Assembly: GCA_000405605.1 (NCBI GenBank)
Contig: ASPA01000002.1
Coordinates: 1-14,202 of the forward strand
DNA from: Atribacteria bacterium SCGC AAA255-G05
GTDB lineage: Bacteria; Atribacterota; Phoenicimicrobiia; Phoenicimicrobiales; Phoenicimicrobiaceae
DNA length: 14,202 nucleotides
Direction: 5' to 3'
Shown here: piece by piece, positions 1-8,075 of the stretch
Position numbering within the stretch: position 1 is the stretch's first letter
How the letters are laid out: each line of letters begins with the position of its first letter
Made by a program: the position numbers and the translations under genes
Notes under the pieces: model-generated
Told to the model about the DNA's origin: nothing
Database searches by the model: none
The model's input: only the letters and a program-made list of their open reading frames with translations

Positions 1-2050
1 AAGATTGGTAGATTTTCTTATCAACAGATTGATTAATCAAATAAATTTGGATTATATGACTATTGATGGTTTTCATCATGCTGCCAGGATATTGGAATTA
101 TTTAAAGAAGGATTAAAACTAAATGGTATTTCTAGTGAAAATTTCAATTCAAATTTAGCCATGCTTCATTACAGTTTTAAAACATCTACCTTTTCCATGG
201 ATCAATTTGTGAACATTTTTTCTTTTCTTACCTTAAATATTAAAGATATTATAGAAAATTATTATATAAGTCCTTTCAATTCATCATTAAAAATAGTTCT
301 ATCCCAAGATATCAAGGAGAAGATGAAAAAAGATATTTCCATGACTAATCAAGACCATATTTTCTATAAGAAGTCAGAAGAATTCTATCGAAATATTATC
401 TCTTCTGCTTTTTTGGTCCAACATTTAGATAATTATATTTCTCGGATATTGGTAACCTTAAAAGCCATGATGGAGAAATTAAAACCTGAAGTTATTCATA
501 TGCTTCTGAACTATGACCCCAAACTGCTTATTTCTTCTTTTCATCAATTAACTCCAAAAGTCGATAATCAAACATTTTTAGGCGCAAAGGCTTATTATCT
601 TAAAAAACTTTATTCCTATAAATTCCCCGTTCCTCCAGGTTTTACCCTCACTACGGAGTGGTTTCGAGACAGAACAGCTATAAGACAGTTTCCTGAAATG
701 TATAAAGCAATATTAGGTATCATAAAAAATAAAGTAATAGAATTAGAAAAAATTACTAAAAAAAAGTATGGAAGTCTGCAAAATCCCTTGTTATTAGCGG
801 TACGTTCTGGAACAGTAATTTCCATGCCAGGCGCTATGGATTCAATTTTAAATATAGGGATGAATGATCAAATTTCCGAAAGCTTAAGTAAACAGCCGGA
901 TTATGGATGGGCGGCCTGGGATTCTTATCGAAGATTATTGCAAAATTGGGGAATGGCTCATGGAATTACGCGAGATGAATTTGATAAAATCATAGTAAAT
1001 TTTAAAGAACTTTACAAAGTAGAAGAAAAGAAAACTTTTAGCAATGAACAAATGAAAGCCATTGCATTATCTTATAAAGATCTATTGCGTAATTATGGAG
1101 TAAAACTTGAAGAACGTCCTTTTGAACAATTGATACAGGCTATTATTTTTGTATTTCAATCCTGGTATAATAAAAGAGCTCAAATCTACCGAAAAAAACT
1201 TCAAATTGCCGAAGAATGGGGAACAGCTGTAATAGTGCAAGAAATGGTTTTTGGTAATATTAATTCTGAATCCGGGACCGGGGTGATTTTTACTAAGGTA
1301 CCTTTTGAAAAAAGTTCTGAAATTGTGTTATATGGTGATTTTAGCAGACGCAGTCAGGGAGAAGATATCGTATCCGGGTTAGTTCATACTCTGCCTGTTT
1401 CTGAATTTCAAAATAGAAAATCTCTTCACTTAAGAGGGGATTCTTTAGAGGTGCAATTCCCTGAGATTTACCAGGAACTGCTCCGATTGGCTAAGGAATT
1501 AGTTTATAAAAGAGGATATGAACATCAAGAGATTGAATTTACTTTTAAATCAAAGAGTAAAAAAGATCTATATATCTTACAAACTAGAAATTATAATTTA
1601 CAAAACAAAGAGACGATACCAGTTTTTACGGATCCGGCAATACATATACATTTAGTAGGTACAGGCATTGGAATTGGAAGAGGAGCCATGAATGGGATTG
1701 TTGCTTTTGATATGGAAGATTTAAAAATGCTTTCGAAAAAATATCCTCAAATAAACAAAATTTTAATTCGACCTGACACAGTTCCTGATGATATTGCTAT
1801 GATTTTTAAATGTGACGGTTTATTGACCTCTCGAGGAGGGGTTACTTCCCATGCAGCAGTTACAGCCGCACAATTAGGAAAGACCTGTATAGTGAATTGC
1901 AGACAATTAATAGTAATGGAAAAGGAAAAAAGGTGTGTTATTAACAAAACAGAATTTCTAACAGGTGATGAAATCGCTATAGATGCTCATCTGGGAAATA
2001 TTTACAAAGGCAATTATCCTATCAGTTCAGAACAGATAAATTTGTTCTAA
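1..2050 (+). CDS. PPDK-like phosphotransferase, 5' end cut by window edge, no C-terminal PEP/pyruvate barrel
   Basis: This is a pyruvate phosphate dikinase/PEP synthase-type protein. The frame is open to the left edge. A TTG at position 5 is possible, but no ribosome binding site is visible, so the gene probably begins outside the window. Counting from position 5, residues 1-190 are an unassigned helical N-terminal part. An ATP-grasp-like PPDK_N domain follows at about 190-530, opening with GAKAYYLKKL and PVPPGFTLTT and containing the VRSG...SMPGAMDSILN block near residues 266-285. The swivelling phosphohistidine domain is near the end, with GGVTSHAAV and the expected phosphorylated histidine at about residue 616. 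Classical PPDK (about 880 aa) then has a large PEP/pyruvate-binding barrel. Here the protein stops about 65 residues after the histidine, so that domain is absent. By family knowledge it should pass phosphate from ATP to the histidine, but the final acceptor is unclear. It is cytosolic. bioY follows after 82 bp with its own promoter. Confidence 0.85.
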   Translation, partial: RLVDFLINRLINQINLDYMTIDGFHHAARILELFKEGLKLNGISSENFNSNLAMLHYSFKTSTFSMDQFVNIFSFLTLNIKDIIENYYISPFNSSLKIVLSQDIKEKMKKDISMTNQDHIFYKKSEEFYRNIISSAFLVQHLDNYISRILVTLKAMMEKLKPEVIHMLLNYDPKLLISSFHQLTPKVDNQTFLGAKAYYLKKLYSYKFPVPPGFTLTTEWFRDRTAIRQFPEMYKAILGIIKNKVIELEKITKKKYGSLQNPLLLAVRSGTVISMPGAMDSILNIGMNDQISESLSKQPDYGWAAWDSYRRLLQNWGMAHGITRDEFDKIIVNFKELYKVEEKKTFSNEQMKAIALSYKDLLRNYGVKLEERPFEQLIQAIIFVFQSWYNKRAQIYRKKLQIAEEWGTAVIVQEMVFGNINSESGTGVIFTKVPFEKSSEIVLYGDFSRRSQGEDIVSGLVHTLPVSEFQNRKSLHLRGDSLEVQFPEIYQELLRLAKELVYKRGYEHQEIEFTFKSKSKKDLYILQTRNYNLQNKETIPVFTDPAIHIHLVGTGIGIGRGAMNGIVAFDMEDLKMLSKKYPQINKILIRPDTVPDDIAMIFKCDGLLTSRGGVTSHAAVTAAQLGKTCIVNCRQLIVMEKEKRCVINKTEFLTGDEIAIDAHLGNIYKGNYPISSEQINLF

Positions 2051-2061
2051 AGGAAAATTTT

Positions 2062-2090
2062 TTGACATTGTCGTTAACTTAAGATATTAT
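2062..2090 (+). promoter_or_regulatory. Sigma-70-type promoter of bioY
   Basis: A perfect -35 box TTGACA (2062-2067) is followed by a 17-base spacer and a -10 box TATTAT (2085-2090). Transcription should start near 2097, leaving a leader of about 36 bases before the bioY ATG. A GGGGG ribosome binding site lies at 2120-2124. The promoter is interleaved with the inverted repeat described as a BirA-like operator, so bound repressor would cover it. Confidence 0.7.
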
Positions 2091-2106
2091 TTTGGTTAAC
2101 AGCAAT
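2067..2106. promoter_or_regulatory. Probable BirA (biotin repressor) operator overlapping the bioY promoter
   Basis: The arms ATTGTCGTTAAC (2067-2078) and GTTAACAGCAAT (2095-2106) form an inverted repeat with 10 of 12 positions complementary. In the spacing usual for BirA, the half-sites TCGTTAACT (2071-2079) and GGTTAACAG (2094-2102) are 14 bases apart. They resemble the known pattern TTGTTAACC-N14-GGTTAACAA. The -10 box lies inside the spacer and the left arm abuts the -35 box, so the geometry is repressive. BirA with biotinyl-AMP classically represses biotin genes, including bioY, in this way. No birA gene is in the window, so the regulator is inferred from the site and its target. Confidence 0.65.
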
Positions 2107-2132
2107 TTTTCAGAAAATCGGGGGATTTAAGA

Positions 2133-2660
2133 ATGTCAAAACTAAGTATTCGTCAGATGACTTTAATCTCTTTGTTTGCTGCCTTAACTGCAGTAGGAGG
2201 ATTTATTTCGATTCCCCTTTATCCCGTCCCCCTTACTTTGCAGACTTTATTTACCCTTCTTGCTGCTATGATCCTGGGTAGTGTTATGGGAGCGTCAAGT
2301 CAGATAATATATGTATTGCTGGGCGTGATAGGTCTACCAGTTTTTGCCGGTTTTAAAGCCGGGGTGGGTATTTTGTTTGGGCCAACCGGTGGATTTTTAT
2401 TTGGGTTTATAATTTCCGCTTATATTATTGGGAAGATAGTAGAATTAAAAAAAGAAAAGAATATTTTTTATTATTTTCTGGCAGGTATAATAGGAACTAT
2501 AATTTTATATATTATAGGCATAACCCAACTATCTTTGGTCACAGGGATAGGAATAAAAAAAGCGATAACAGTCGGTATGCTGCCTTTTTTACCCGGAGAT
2601 ATTTTAAAAATACTTGCCGCCTCTTTTATAGCGTGTAAATTTAAAATGATTACGCCTTAG
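2133..2660 (+). CDS. bioY: BioY biotin transporter, substrate-binding (S) component
   Basis: BioY is the membrane S-component of an ECF-type biotin importer. It captures biotin and works either with an ECF energising module (two ATPases plus EcfT) or, in some species, alone. The 175-residue length and about six hydrophobic segments match the family. Recognisable blocks are the N-terminal AALTAVGGFISIPLYPVPLT followed by LQTLFTLLAAMILG, then GLPVFAGFKAGVG, and the LFGPTGGFLFGF motif near residues 80-95. The ATG is preceded by a GGGGG ribosome binding site eight bases upstream. It is a single-gene unit, since the next gene is convergent. No EcfA or EcfT gene lies nearby, so any energising module must be encoded elsewhere. 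The upstream operator suggests it is derepressed when biotin is scarce. Confidence 0.93.
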   Translation: MSKLSIRQMTLISLFAALTAVGGFISIPLYPVPLTLQTLFTLLAAMILGSVMGASSQIIYVLLGVIGLPVFAGFKAGVGILFGPTGGFLFGFIISAYIIGKIVELKKEKNIFYYFLAGIIGTIILYIIGITQLSLVTGIGIKKAITVGMLPFLPGDILKILAASFIACKFKMITP

Positions 2661-2727
2661 GACAAATAAATGTTATATATGAATGTTTGGTTCGGAGATA
2701 TTTATTCTTTTAATCTGGTATGCATTC

Positions 2728-2757
2728 CTAAAAAATCATTTTTAAATTAATTTTTAG
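2728..2757. terminator. Weak candidate bidirectional terminator between convergent bioY and LysE-family gene
   Basis: CTAAAAA (2728-2734) and TTTTTAG (2751-2757) can pair in the 101-bp gap between the converging genes. The run of T in one arm faces each strand. The stem is almost pure A-T and the loop is 16 bases long, so the structure is weak. It is the only hairpin visible in a place where a shared terminator would be expected. Confidence 0.2.
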
Positions 2758-2761
2758 AAGC

Positions 2762-3364
2762 TTAATTTAATAATTCAAGAATACCGGATATGGAAATTGC
2801 ACCATAGAGTAAAAGTAAACCCATCACCAGATTGAATGGCTTCCTGTATCTTGATAGGAATTTTTTAAAAAGTGCTCCGAATAAAGCCCACAATGAAACA
2901 GAAATTAGTATAAGAGATGATAGGAAGATGGTGAAGAAAAACAAAACCATATTTGATTTATAATAAGGAACAATAAAATTAGAACTGACCGTAATGGCAT
3001 AAAGTATTAATTTTGGATTAATGAACTGTAATGATAAACCGGTGAAAAATGAATTTAACCTTTCATCAGCTTTCTCTTCTGATGAATCCTTACTTTTTAT
3101 AATTAATATTGCGAGAAAAGTCATATAGGCTGCACCCAGAATACCCATAAAAGGTCTAATCTTTGGAATAATATTGAAAAGTAGAAGGTTGAAATAATTA
3201 CTGATAAACATAATGATGAAAAAACCGACAAAGATACCCAATAAAAACTTAAAAGTCTTTTTGTAACCAAATTTATTAGCATTTACCATGGATAAAACGA
3301 CGTTTGGGCCGGGTGTAAATGATACAACTAAGACATAAGAGAGAAATGCGGTAAGATTAAACAC
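2762..3364 (-). CDS. LysE/RhtB-family amino-acid exporter-like membrane protein
   Basis: This small integral membrane protein belongs to the LysE/RhtB superfamily, whose studied members export amino acids such as lysine, threonine or homoserine. It has 200 residues from the chosen start and about six hydrophobic segments. The family signature FTPGPNV sits at residues 16-22 in the first segment, and a second conserved block around GLSLQFINPKLILYA lies mid-protein. I chose the GTG at 3364 because GGGGAGG (3371-3377) stands six bases upstream. The frame also opens at a TTG at 3379, but that start would place the ribosome binding site inside the gene. The substrate cannot be predicted from sequence. 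It is transcribed towards bioY, with its own promoter and an embedded palindrome at 3412-3440. Confidence 0.85.
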   Translation of the reverse strand: MFNLTAFLSYVLVVSFTPGPNVVLSMVNANKFGYKKTFKFLLGIFVGFFIIMFISNYFNLLLFNIIPKIRPFMGILGAAYMTFLAILIIKSKDSSEEKADERLNSFFTGLSLQFINPKLILYAITVSSNFIVPYYKSNMVLFFFTIFLSSLILISVSLWALFGALFKKFLSRYRKPFNLVMGLLLLYGAISISGILELLN

Positions 3365-3370
3365 ATACGA

Positions 3371-3377
3371 CCTCCCC
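3371..3377 (-). promoter_or_regulatory. Strong ribosome binding site fixing the LysE-family start
   Basis: GGGGAGG lies six bases upstream of the GTG at 3364 on the minus strand. It decides the start codon against the longer frame beginning with TTG at 3379, because that longer frame would translate the ribosome binding site itself. Confidence 0.75.
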
Positions 3378-3411
3378 AATAATTTTAAAAGAAAAAATCC
3401 ACATTGTTTTA

Positions 3412-3440
3412 ATTCTAATATACAATGGTTTCCATTGCAA
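3412..3440 (-). promoter_or_regulatory. Promoter of the LysE-family gene with embedded palindrome
   Basis: On the minus strand a -35-like TTGCAA (3435-3440) is separated by 17 bases from a -10-like TAGAAT (3412-3417). The sequence CAATGGTTTCCATTG (3423-3437) is a perfect 6-bp inverted repeat with a 3-base centre, and it fills the spacer. Its position between the two promoter boxes is typical for an operator. LysE-type exporters are often controlled by an adjacent activator, but no regulator gene is next to this one. Confidence 0.5.
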
Positions 3441-3455
3441 GATACTAAAAATATT

Positions 3456-3479
3456 TTAACAATTCAACCCAATTGTTAA
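3456..3479. repeat. Perfect 9-bp inverted repeat: operator or weak terminator
   Basis: TTAACAATT (3456-3464) and AATTGTTAA (3471-3479) are exactly complementary across a 6-base loop. Read on the minus strand the hairpin is followed by AATATTTTT, so it could be a weak intrinsic terminator for the recombinase transcript. It also lies only 15 bases upstream of the LysE-family -35 box, where an activator or repressor could bind. The A-T-rich stem makes an effective terminator doubtful. Confidence 0.4.
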
Positions 3480-3592
3480 GAATGTCATACCACTTTATTT
3501 CGTCTCTTTTCTTATAACTCTCTTGCCTTTCTTTTTTTTCGAAGAAGAATGATTATTTATAAAAATTAATCCAAATAAATTAGTAGCCTCGA

Positions 3593-5155
<1,563 letters not shown>

Positions 5156-5161
5156 AATATT

Positions 5162-5169
5162 CACCCTTT
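5162..5169 (-). promoter_or_regulatory. Ribosome binding site deciding the recombinase start
   Basis: AAAGGGTG on the minus strand lies six bases upstream of the ATG at 5155. It includes the alternative GTG at 5164, so that codon is more likely part of the binding site than the start. Confidence 0.55.
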
Positions 5170-5189
5170 ATTCAGATAATATTCGTAAG

Positions 5190-5396
5190 TTAAGTAATTT
5201 CGAAGTATTTATCTTTAAGCTTATGAGTATCAAGCAATTTTTTAATATGGTATTGCTGTATCTTGTTTGGCGTAGTCTTGCCGTTAAACCAGCGGTTCAC
5301 GGTTGAGAAGGCGACATTAAGCTTGTCAGCTAATTGTTTTTGGCTAATTCGATTTTCTAAACGATAAATTTCTAATTTTTCTATTAATTTATCCAT
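5190..5396 (-). CDS. Small XRE-type helix-turn-helix regulator, probably leaderless
   Basis: This 68-residue DNA-binding protein probably controls the recombinase and other element genes. The helix-turn-helix is at about residues 18-39: SQKQLADKLNVAFSTVNRWF, the recognition helix ending in the usual RWxNGKTTPN. There is no extra dimerisation or protease domain, so it resembles a Cro-sized repressor. The frame is open upstream to a GTG at 5468, giving 92 residues. I prefer the ATG at 5396 because a near-consensus promoter has its -10 box only six bases before it, so transcription would start at or next to the ATG. The extra 24 residues of the long form would be encoded by that promoter and have no visible ribosome binding site. 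The recombinase start is 34 bp downstream, suggesting a two-gene transcript. The targets are unknown, but dyads lie just upstream at 5481-5524. Confidence 0.75.
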   Translation of the reverse strand: MDKLIEKLEIYRLENRISQKQLADKLNVAFSTVNRWFNGKTTPNKIQQYHIKKLLDTHKLKDKYFEIT

Positions 5397-5402
5397 AAGT
5401 GC

Positions 5403-5431
5403 ATTATATAGCATAATATATCTACTTTCAA
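5403..5431 (-). promoter_or_regulatory. Near-consensus promoter giving a leaderless XRE transcript
   Basis: On the minus strand TTGAAA (5426-5431) is followed by 17 bases and a perfect TATAAT (5403-5408). Only GCACTT separates the -10 box from the ATG at 5396, so the first transcribed base should be about the A of the start codon. Phage lambda cI is translated from such a leaderless transcript when transcribed from PRM. Confidence 0.65.
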
Positions 5432-5480
5432 TATTTTTTATTTTATTTTTTTCTTCTAGGTGCCTCACTAAGCTTACACT

Positions 5481-5524
5481 AACTTTTATATTTTTTTAAA
5501 AGTTCGTTTTAATTTCGAAAAGTT
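5481..5524. promoter_or_regulatory. Cluster of AACTTTT/AAAAGTT half-sites, candidate operators of the XRE regulator
   Basis: AACTTTTA (5481-5488) and TAAAAGTT (5497-5504) form a perfect 8-bp inverted repeat around eight bases. A third copy, AAAAGTT, follows at 5518-5524. The second and third copies are linked by a smaller dyad, TTCG (5503-5506) and CGAA (5516-5519). The cluster lies about 50 bases upstream of the -35 box of the regulator promoter. Autoregulatory operators often sit in such a place, but binding is inferred only from symmetry. Confidence 0.35.
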
Positions 5525-5541
5525 GAGGAAACTTCTTCCTG

Positions 5542-5565
5542 AAGCTTCAGAAGCTTCTGAAGCTT
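5542..5565. repeat. Perfect 24-bp palindrome built from a 9-bp unit shared with the replication gene
   Basis: The arms AAGCTTCAGAAG and CTTCTGAAGCTT are exact reverse complements with no loop. The unit CTTCAGAAG within it recurs in tandem at the 3' end of the replication gene (5694-5717), 128 bases away. On the minus strand the palindrome lies downstream of that gene, but no run of T follows it, so it is not a standard terminator. It could be a recombination remnant of the tandem repeat, a protein-binding site or part of a replication origin. Confidence 0.6.
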
Positions 5566-5688
5566 AAAAAAAGATAAGCGAAGGATTCCAAAAAGAGTAG
5601 AAATACATAAAACCCTTGTGCCAAAACAAAAGCGGCGCTTGCATTTCCAGTGATCAGTCTTTTTAAATGCATCATCCCATATTGTAAA

Positions 5689-7728
5689 TTATCCTTCAGA
5701 ACCTTCAGAAGCTTCAGCATCATTCGTAATCCTATATTTATTTTTTAAGCAACCCAGTCTTTCTTCATTGATGCGAAAGCCCATTCTTCCATTCTTGAAT
5801 CTTATTTTATCAAATCCCAATCTTTTAATTCGGCTGCTAACTACACGGTCAGAAATGTTTTCATTTTCAGATCGGATCTCATTTAAGCGTTTAGAAATAG
5901 ACTGGGTTAAAAATTGCCTATTTTGATTCTCCCGGTATTCATCATCAATGGCCTTGACAATCTCAGCCTCCAGGCTCATTCCATCTTCATTCTCTTTATT
6001 TTTTTGTATTCGTTTTACTGTATCGATAAACTCATCTTTTCTTTCCGGCCCGAACAACAATAGGGATTGATATAGAGGAAACATGATTTCATTAAGCCTT
6101 CCCCGGGCAATGTGCTGAGCTTCAGGAAGGTCCTTGTTGATATAATTTGCCCGAAAAACGGTTAATCTTTCCCTCAAGTCATTTGCCCATTTTTTATCAA
6201 TCATTCTCTCTATTTGAGGATTGCTGTTTTTTTGCATGATGAAGAGAATGCACCGGCTTTCAATAATATCGGGAATAGTTTCAGTGGTACAAATGACCAA
6301 TGGGGAGAAAGTGTCAAAATATTCGATCTGATCTTCACCATATTTATTCAGATTGATTCTTGATACTTTTAATCCCCGCTTGTAGGTAGTTTTCATCAAA
6401 TCTGCCAGTCCTTGATTTCCTCCTTTCCCCAGGAGTTTGATTTCATCGATGATGAGAGTGGGTTTGAACAGTTCAACCGAACGAAACAAAGTTGCCTCAG
6501 TAAGTGAGGTCAATCTTTGTGCTCGAAAAGCCAGTTCGCTCAAGACTTCTCCGGCTCTCGATTTCCCCGTTTCCTTGACGCCATAAAAATAGAGAATAGG
6601 GGTGGTGTTGAAATTTTCGATTAAATAAGTATGAAAAATCCACATAGAAAGAATCAAGTAGTCTGAATCAAGCGGCATCTCCAAATAACTTTTAATAAAA
6701 GTGTCAATTTCAGTAGCAAGCCGTGCGATATCCAAATTTAAGGATCTGTTAATAATATTTGGTTTTAATATTTTGATGGGAAGATTTTGTTTGGGAGAAT
6801 ATCTTTTATTATCTTGAATAAAATAATCTTCAATCAGCCATTGGCCGTTTTTGCAGAATAGATATTTCGTTCTTCCTTGATCTCCAACTAAATGGATAAG
6901 ATCAGGAACGATGGATTTTGTCCTGTCTTTCAATATGATATTAATTGGCTTTTCATTACTTTCTCTCTCATCATATTTTTCAAAAATAAAATCAGGAGCC
7001 TCTTTTATCAATTGCAAAAGCTTCTCTTTACTGTTGCCTTTTTCGATCCAATCGCTGATATCTTCTTTTTCTTCCAAATCCGGCAGGTCCAACCATTTAA
7101 TATTTCCGGCGATTCCCCGGAGAGACTGTCCAATTTTCTGACAGTGTTGATATCCTGCTTGGTCATGGTCAGGTATGAGGATAACTTCTTTATTTTTTAG
7201 ATACTTATTATAAGAAGCTTTCCATTTCCCTGCTCCCATTGGGCTGGTTGTAGCAGTAAATCCCATTCTTCTCAGGTTTTCCACATCTTTTTCTCCTTCA
7301 ACAATCATCACCGGTTCAATGGACTGGATTATTTCGGGTAAGTGATACGGCACCGGATTGACGCCCTTCATGTTCCAGATCCAATCATTATTCCCGTCAG
7401 GCCTTCTTTGGCTGAATCCTTTAGGATTGAAGCGGACTACCTGGTACAGTAAATTTCCCAGTTCATCCTTATAATTATAAGTAGCGGCAATATTTCTATG
7501 ATAACTATATTTTAATTTCAGGTATTTTGGATTATAAAGAAAGCCATTTCTATTACAGACAAAGCAGTGATATTTTTCTTTTTCTTCGTCAATATATAAA
7601 TTAGGCCGATTTTTATCCGGATGAAAAGGACACAGAGCTATCCAGTTTTTACCTTCTTTTTTAGTAGCCTCAATAGATACTATTCTTTTCGCTTGATTAT
7701 CCCATAAATGAAAAATTCTACTTTTCAA
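5689..7728 (-). CDS. Element replication protein: CHC2 zinc finger, Toprim primase-like and helicase/ATPase domains
   Basis: This 679-residue cytosolic protein combines the parts of a phage- or plasmid-type primase-helicase and probably starts replication of the excised element. A CHC2-type zinc finger uses Cys33, His36, Cys55 and Cys58 (CPFH and CFVC). The Toprim region has the glutamate in VEGEKD (about residue 144) and the metal-binding DHD (187-189). The ATPase module has a Walker A GVKETGKS (383-390) and Walker B LIIDEI (425-430). The C-terminal 100 residues look like a DNA-binding winged helix and end in a low-complexity EASEGSEG tail from 9-bp DNA repeats. The start is a TTG at 7728, with AGGAGG (7741-7746) 12 bases upstream and an in-frame TAA four codons before it, so no upstream start is possible. 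Its DNA is visibly richer in G+C than the restriction genes. It follows the 59-codon gene by 51 bp, probably in one operon. Confidence 0.85.
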   Translation of the reverse strand: MKSRIFHLWDNQAKRIVSIEATKKEGKNWIALCPFHPDKNRPNLYIDEEKEKYHCFVCNRNGFLYNPKYLKLKYSYHRNIAATYNYKDELGNLLYQVVRFNPKGFSQRRPDGNNDWIWNMKGVNPVPYHLPEIIQSIEPVMIVEGEKDVENLRRMGFTATTSPMGAGKWKASYNKYLKNKEVILIPDHDQAGYQHCQKIGQSLRGIAGNIKWLDLPDLEEKEDISDWIEKGNSKEKLLQLIKEAPDFIFEKYDERESNEKPINIILKDRTKSIVPDLIHLVGDQGRTKYLFCKNGQWLIEDYFIQDNKRYSPKQNLPIKILKPNIINRSLNLDIARLATEIDTFIKSYLEMPLDSDYLILSMWIFHTYLIENFNTTPILYFYGVKETGKSRAGEVLSELAFRAQRLTSLTEATLFRSVELFKPTLIIDEIKLLGKGGNQGLADLMKTTYKRGLKVSRINLNKYGEDQIEYFDTFSPLVICTTETIPDIIESRCILFIMQKNSNPQIERMIDKKWANDLRERLTVFRANYINKDLPEAQHIARGRLNEIMFPLYQSLLLFGPERKDEFIDTVKRIQKNKENEDGMSLEAEIVKAIDDEYRENQNRQFLTQSISKRLNEIRSENENISDRVVSSRIKRLGFDKIRFKNGRMGFRINEERLGCLKNKYRITNDAEASEGSEG
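5694..5717. repeat. Tandem 9-bp repeat encoding the acidic Glu-Ala/Gly-Ser tail of the replication protein
   Basis: Three successive copies of CTTCAGAA(C/G), the last incomplete, lie at 5694-5702, 5703-5711 and 5712-5717. Read on the minus strand they encode the C-terminal EASEGSEG. Because the unit is nine bases, copy-number change keeps the frame. The same unit forms the palindrome at 5542-5565. Confidence 0.65.
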
Positions 7729-7779
7729 TGATTCTACTTATCCTCCTGACACATTAATAATTTTTTTTAAATGGATCCG

Positions 7780-7959
7780 TTATTTATTCCCATCTGATTT
7801 TCTATCGTGCTTAATCAAAAAATTAAATAGAGCGGTCATGTTGTCGATGATCTCTCTTGCATCTTTTAAGGACAGCGGATCAGGGAAATAGGGTTGCCAT
7901 GTTTCAATAGTCTTATCTAAAAATTCTTTGGAATATTTGGAAGATTGATTTTTCGCCAT
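7780..7959 (-). CDS. Small 59-residue protein beside the replication gene, function unknown
   Basis: I do not know the function. The protein is short and helical with a central segment YFPDPLSLKDAREIIDNMTALFNFLI and a charged end HDRKSDGNK. It resembles small hypothetical proteins I associate with mobile-element replication genes, but this is an unverified impression. The ATG at 7959 is preceded by AGAGGT (7966-7971) six bases upstream. The frame extends to an ATG at 7998, but that would place the binding site inside the gene. It has no membrane segment or cysteine pair. With the replication gene starting 51 bp downstream on the same strand, it is probably the first gene of a two-gene transcript that begins after the terminator at 8005-8039. 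Confidence 0.65.
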   Translation of the reverse strand: MAKNQSSKYSKEFLDKTIETWQPYFPDPLSLKDAREIIDNMTALFNFLIKHDRKSDGNK

Positions 7960-8004
7960 ATTTATACCTCTATAAATAATTAGCGAAATTTCACGCAAGA
8001 AGAA

Positions 8005-8039
8005 AATAAAAAAATAGAACCCTTTTAAATAAAGGGTTC
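8005..8039 (-). terminator. Strong intrinsic terminator of the unknown 586-codon gene
   Basis: On the minus strand GAACCCTTT and AAAGGGTTC (8017-8039) form a perfect 9-bp stem with a 5-base loop. The stem is followed at once by TATTTTTTTATTTT. It lies 37 bases after the stop codon at 8076 and ends the unknown gene. It also separates that gene from the small protein and replication gene, which must therefore have their own promoter. Confidence 0.85.
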
Positions 8040-8075
8040 ATAATGGAAAAATATTTTTTTTATCGTACCGTGACG

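Noticed and set aside
3365..3379. TTG at 3379 as start of the LysE-family gene
   Set aside because: The GGGGAGG ribosome binding site would lie inside the gene; the GTG at 3364 is correctly spaced from it.
5600..5690. Terminator after the replication gene formed by AAGCGGCGCTT
   Set aside because: The inverted repeat leaves a one-base loop, so it cannot form a normal terminator hairpin, although a T-rich stretch follows on the minus strand.
6892..7200. A 102-codon + strand frame and an overlapping 76-codon frame
   Set aside because: Both lie antisense within the well-supported replication gene and have no ribosome binding site or recognisable family.
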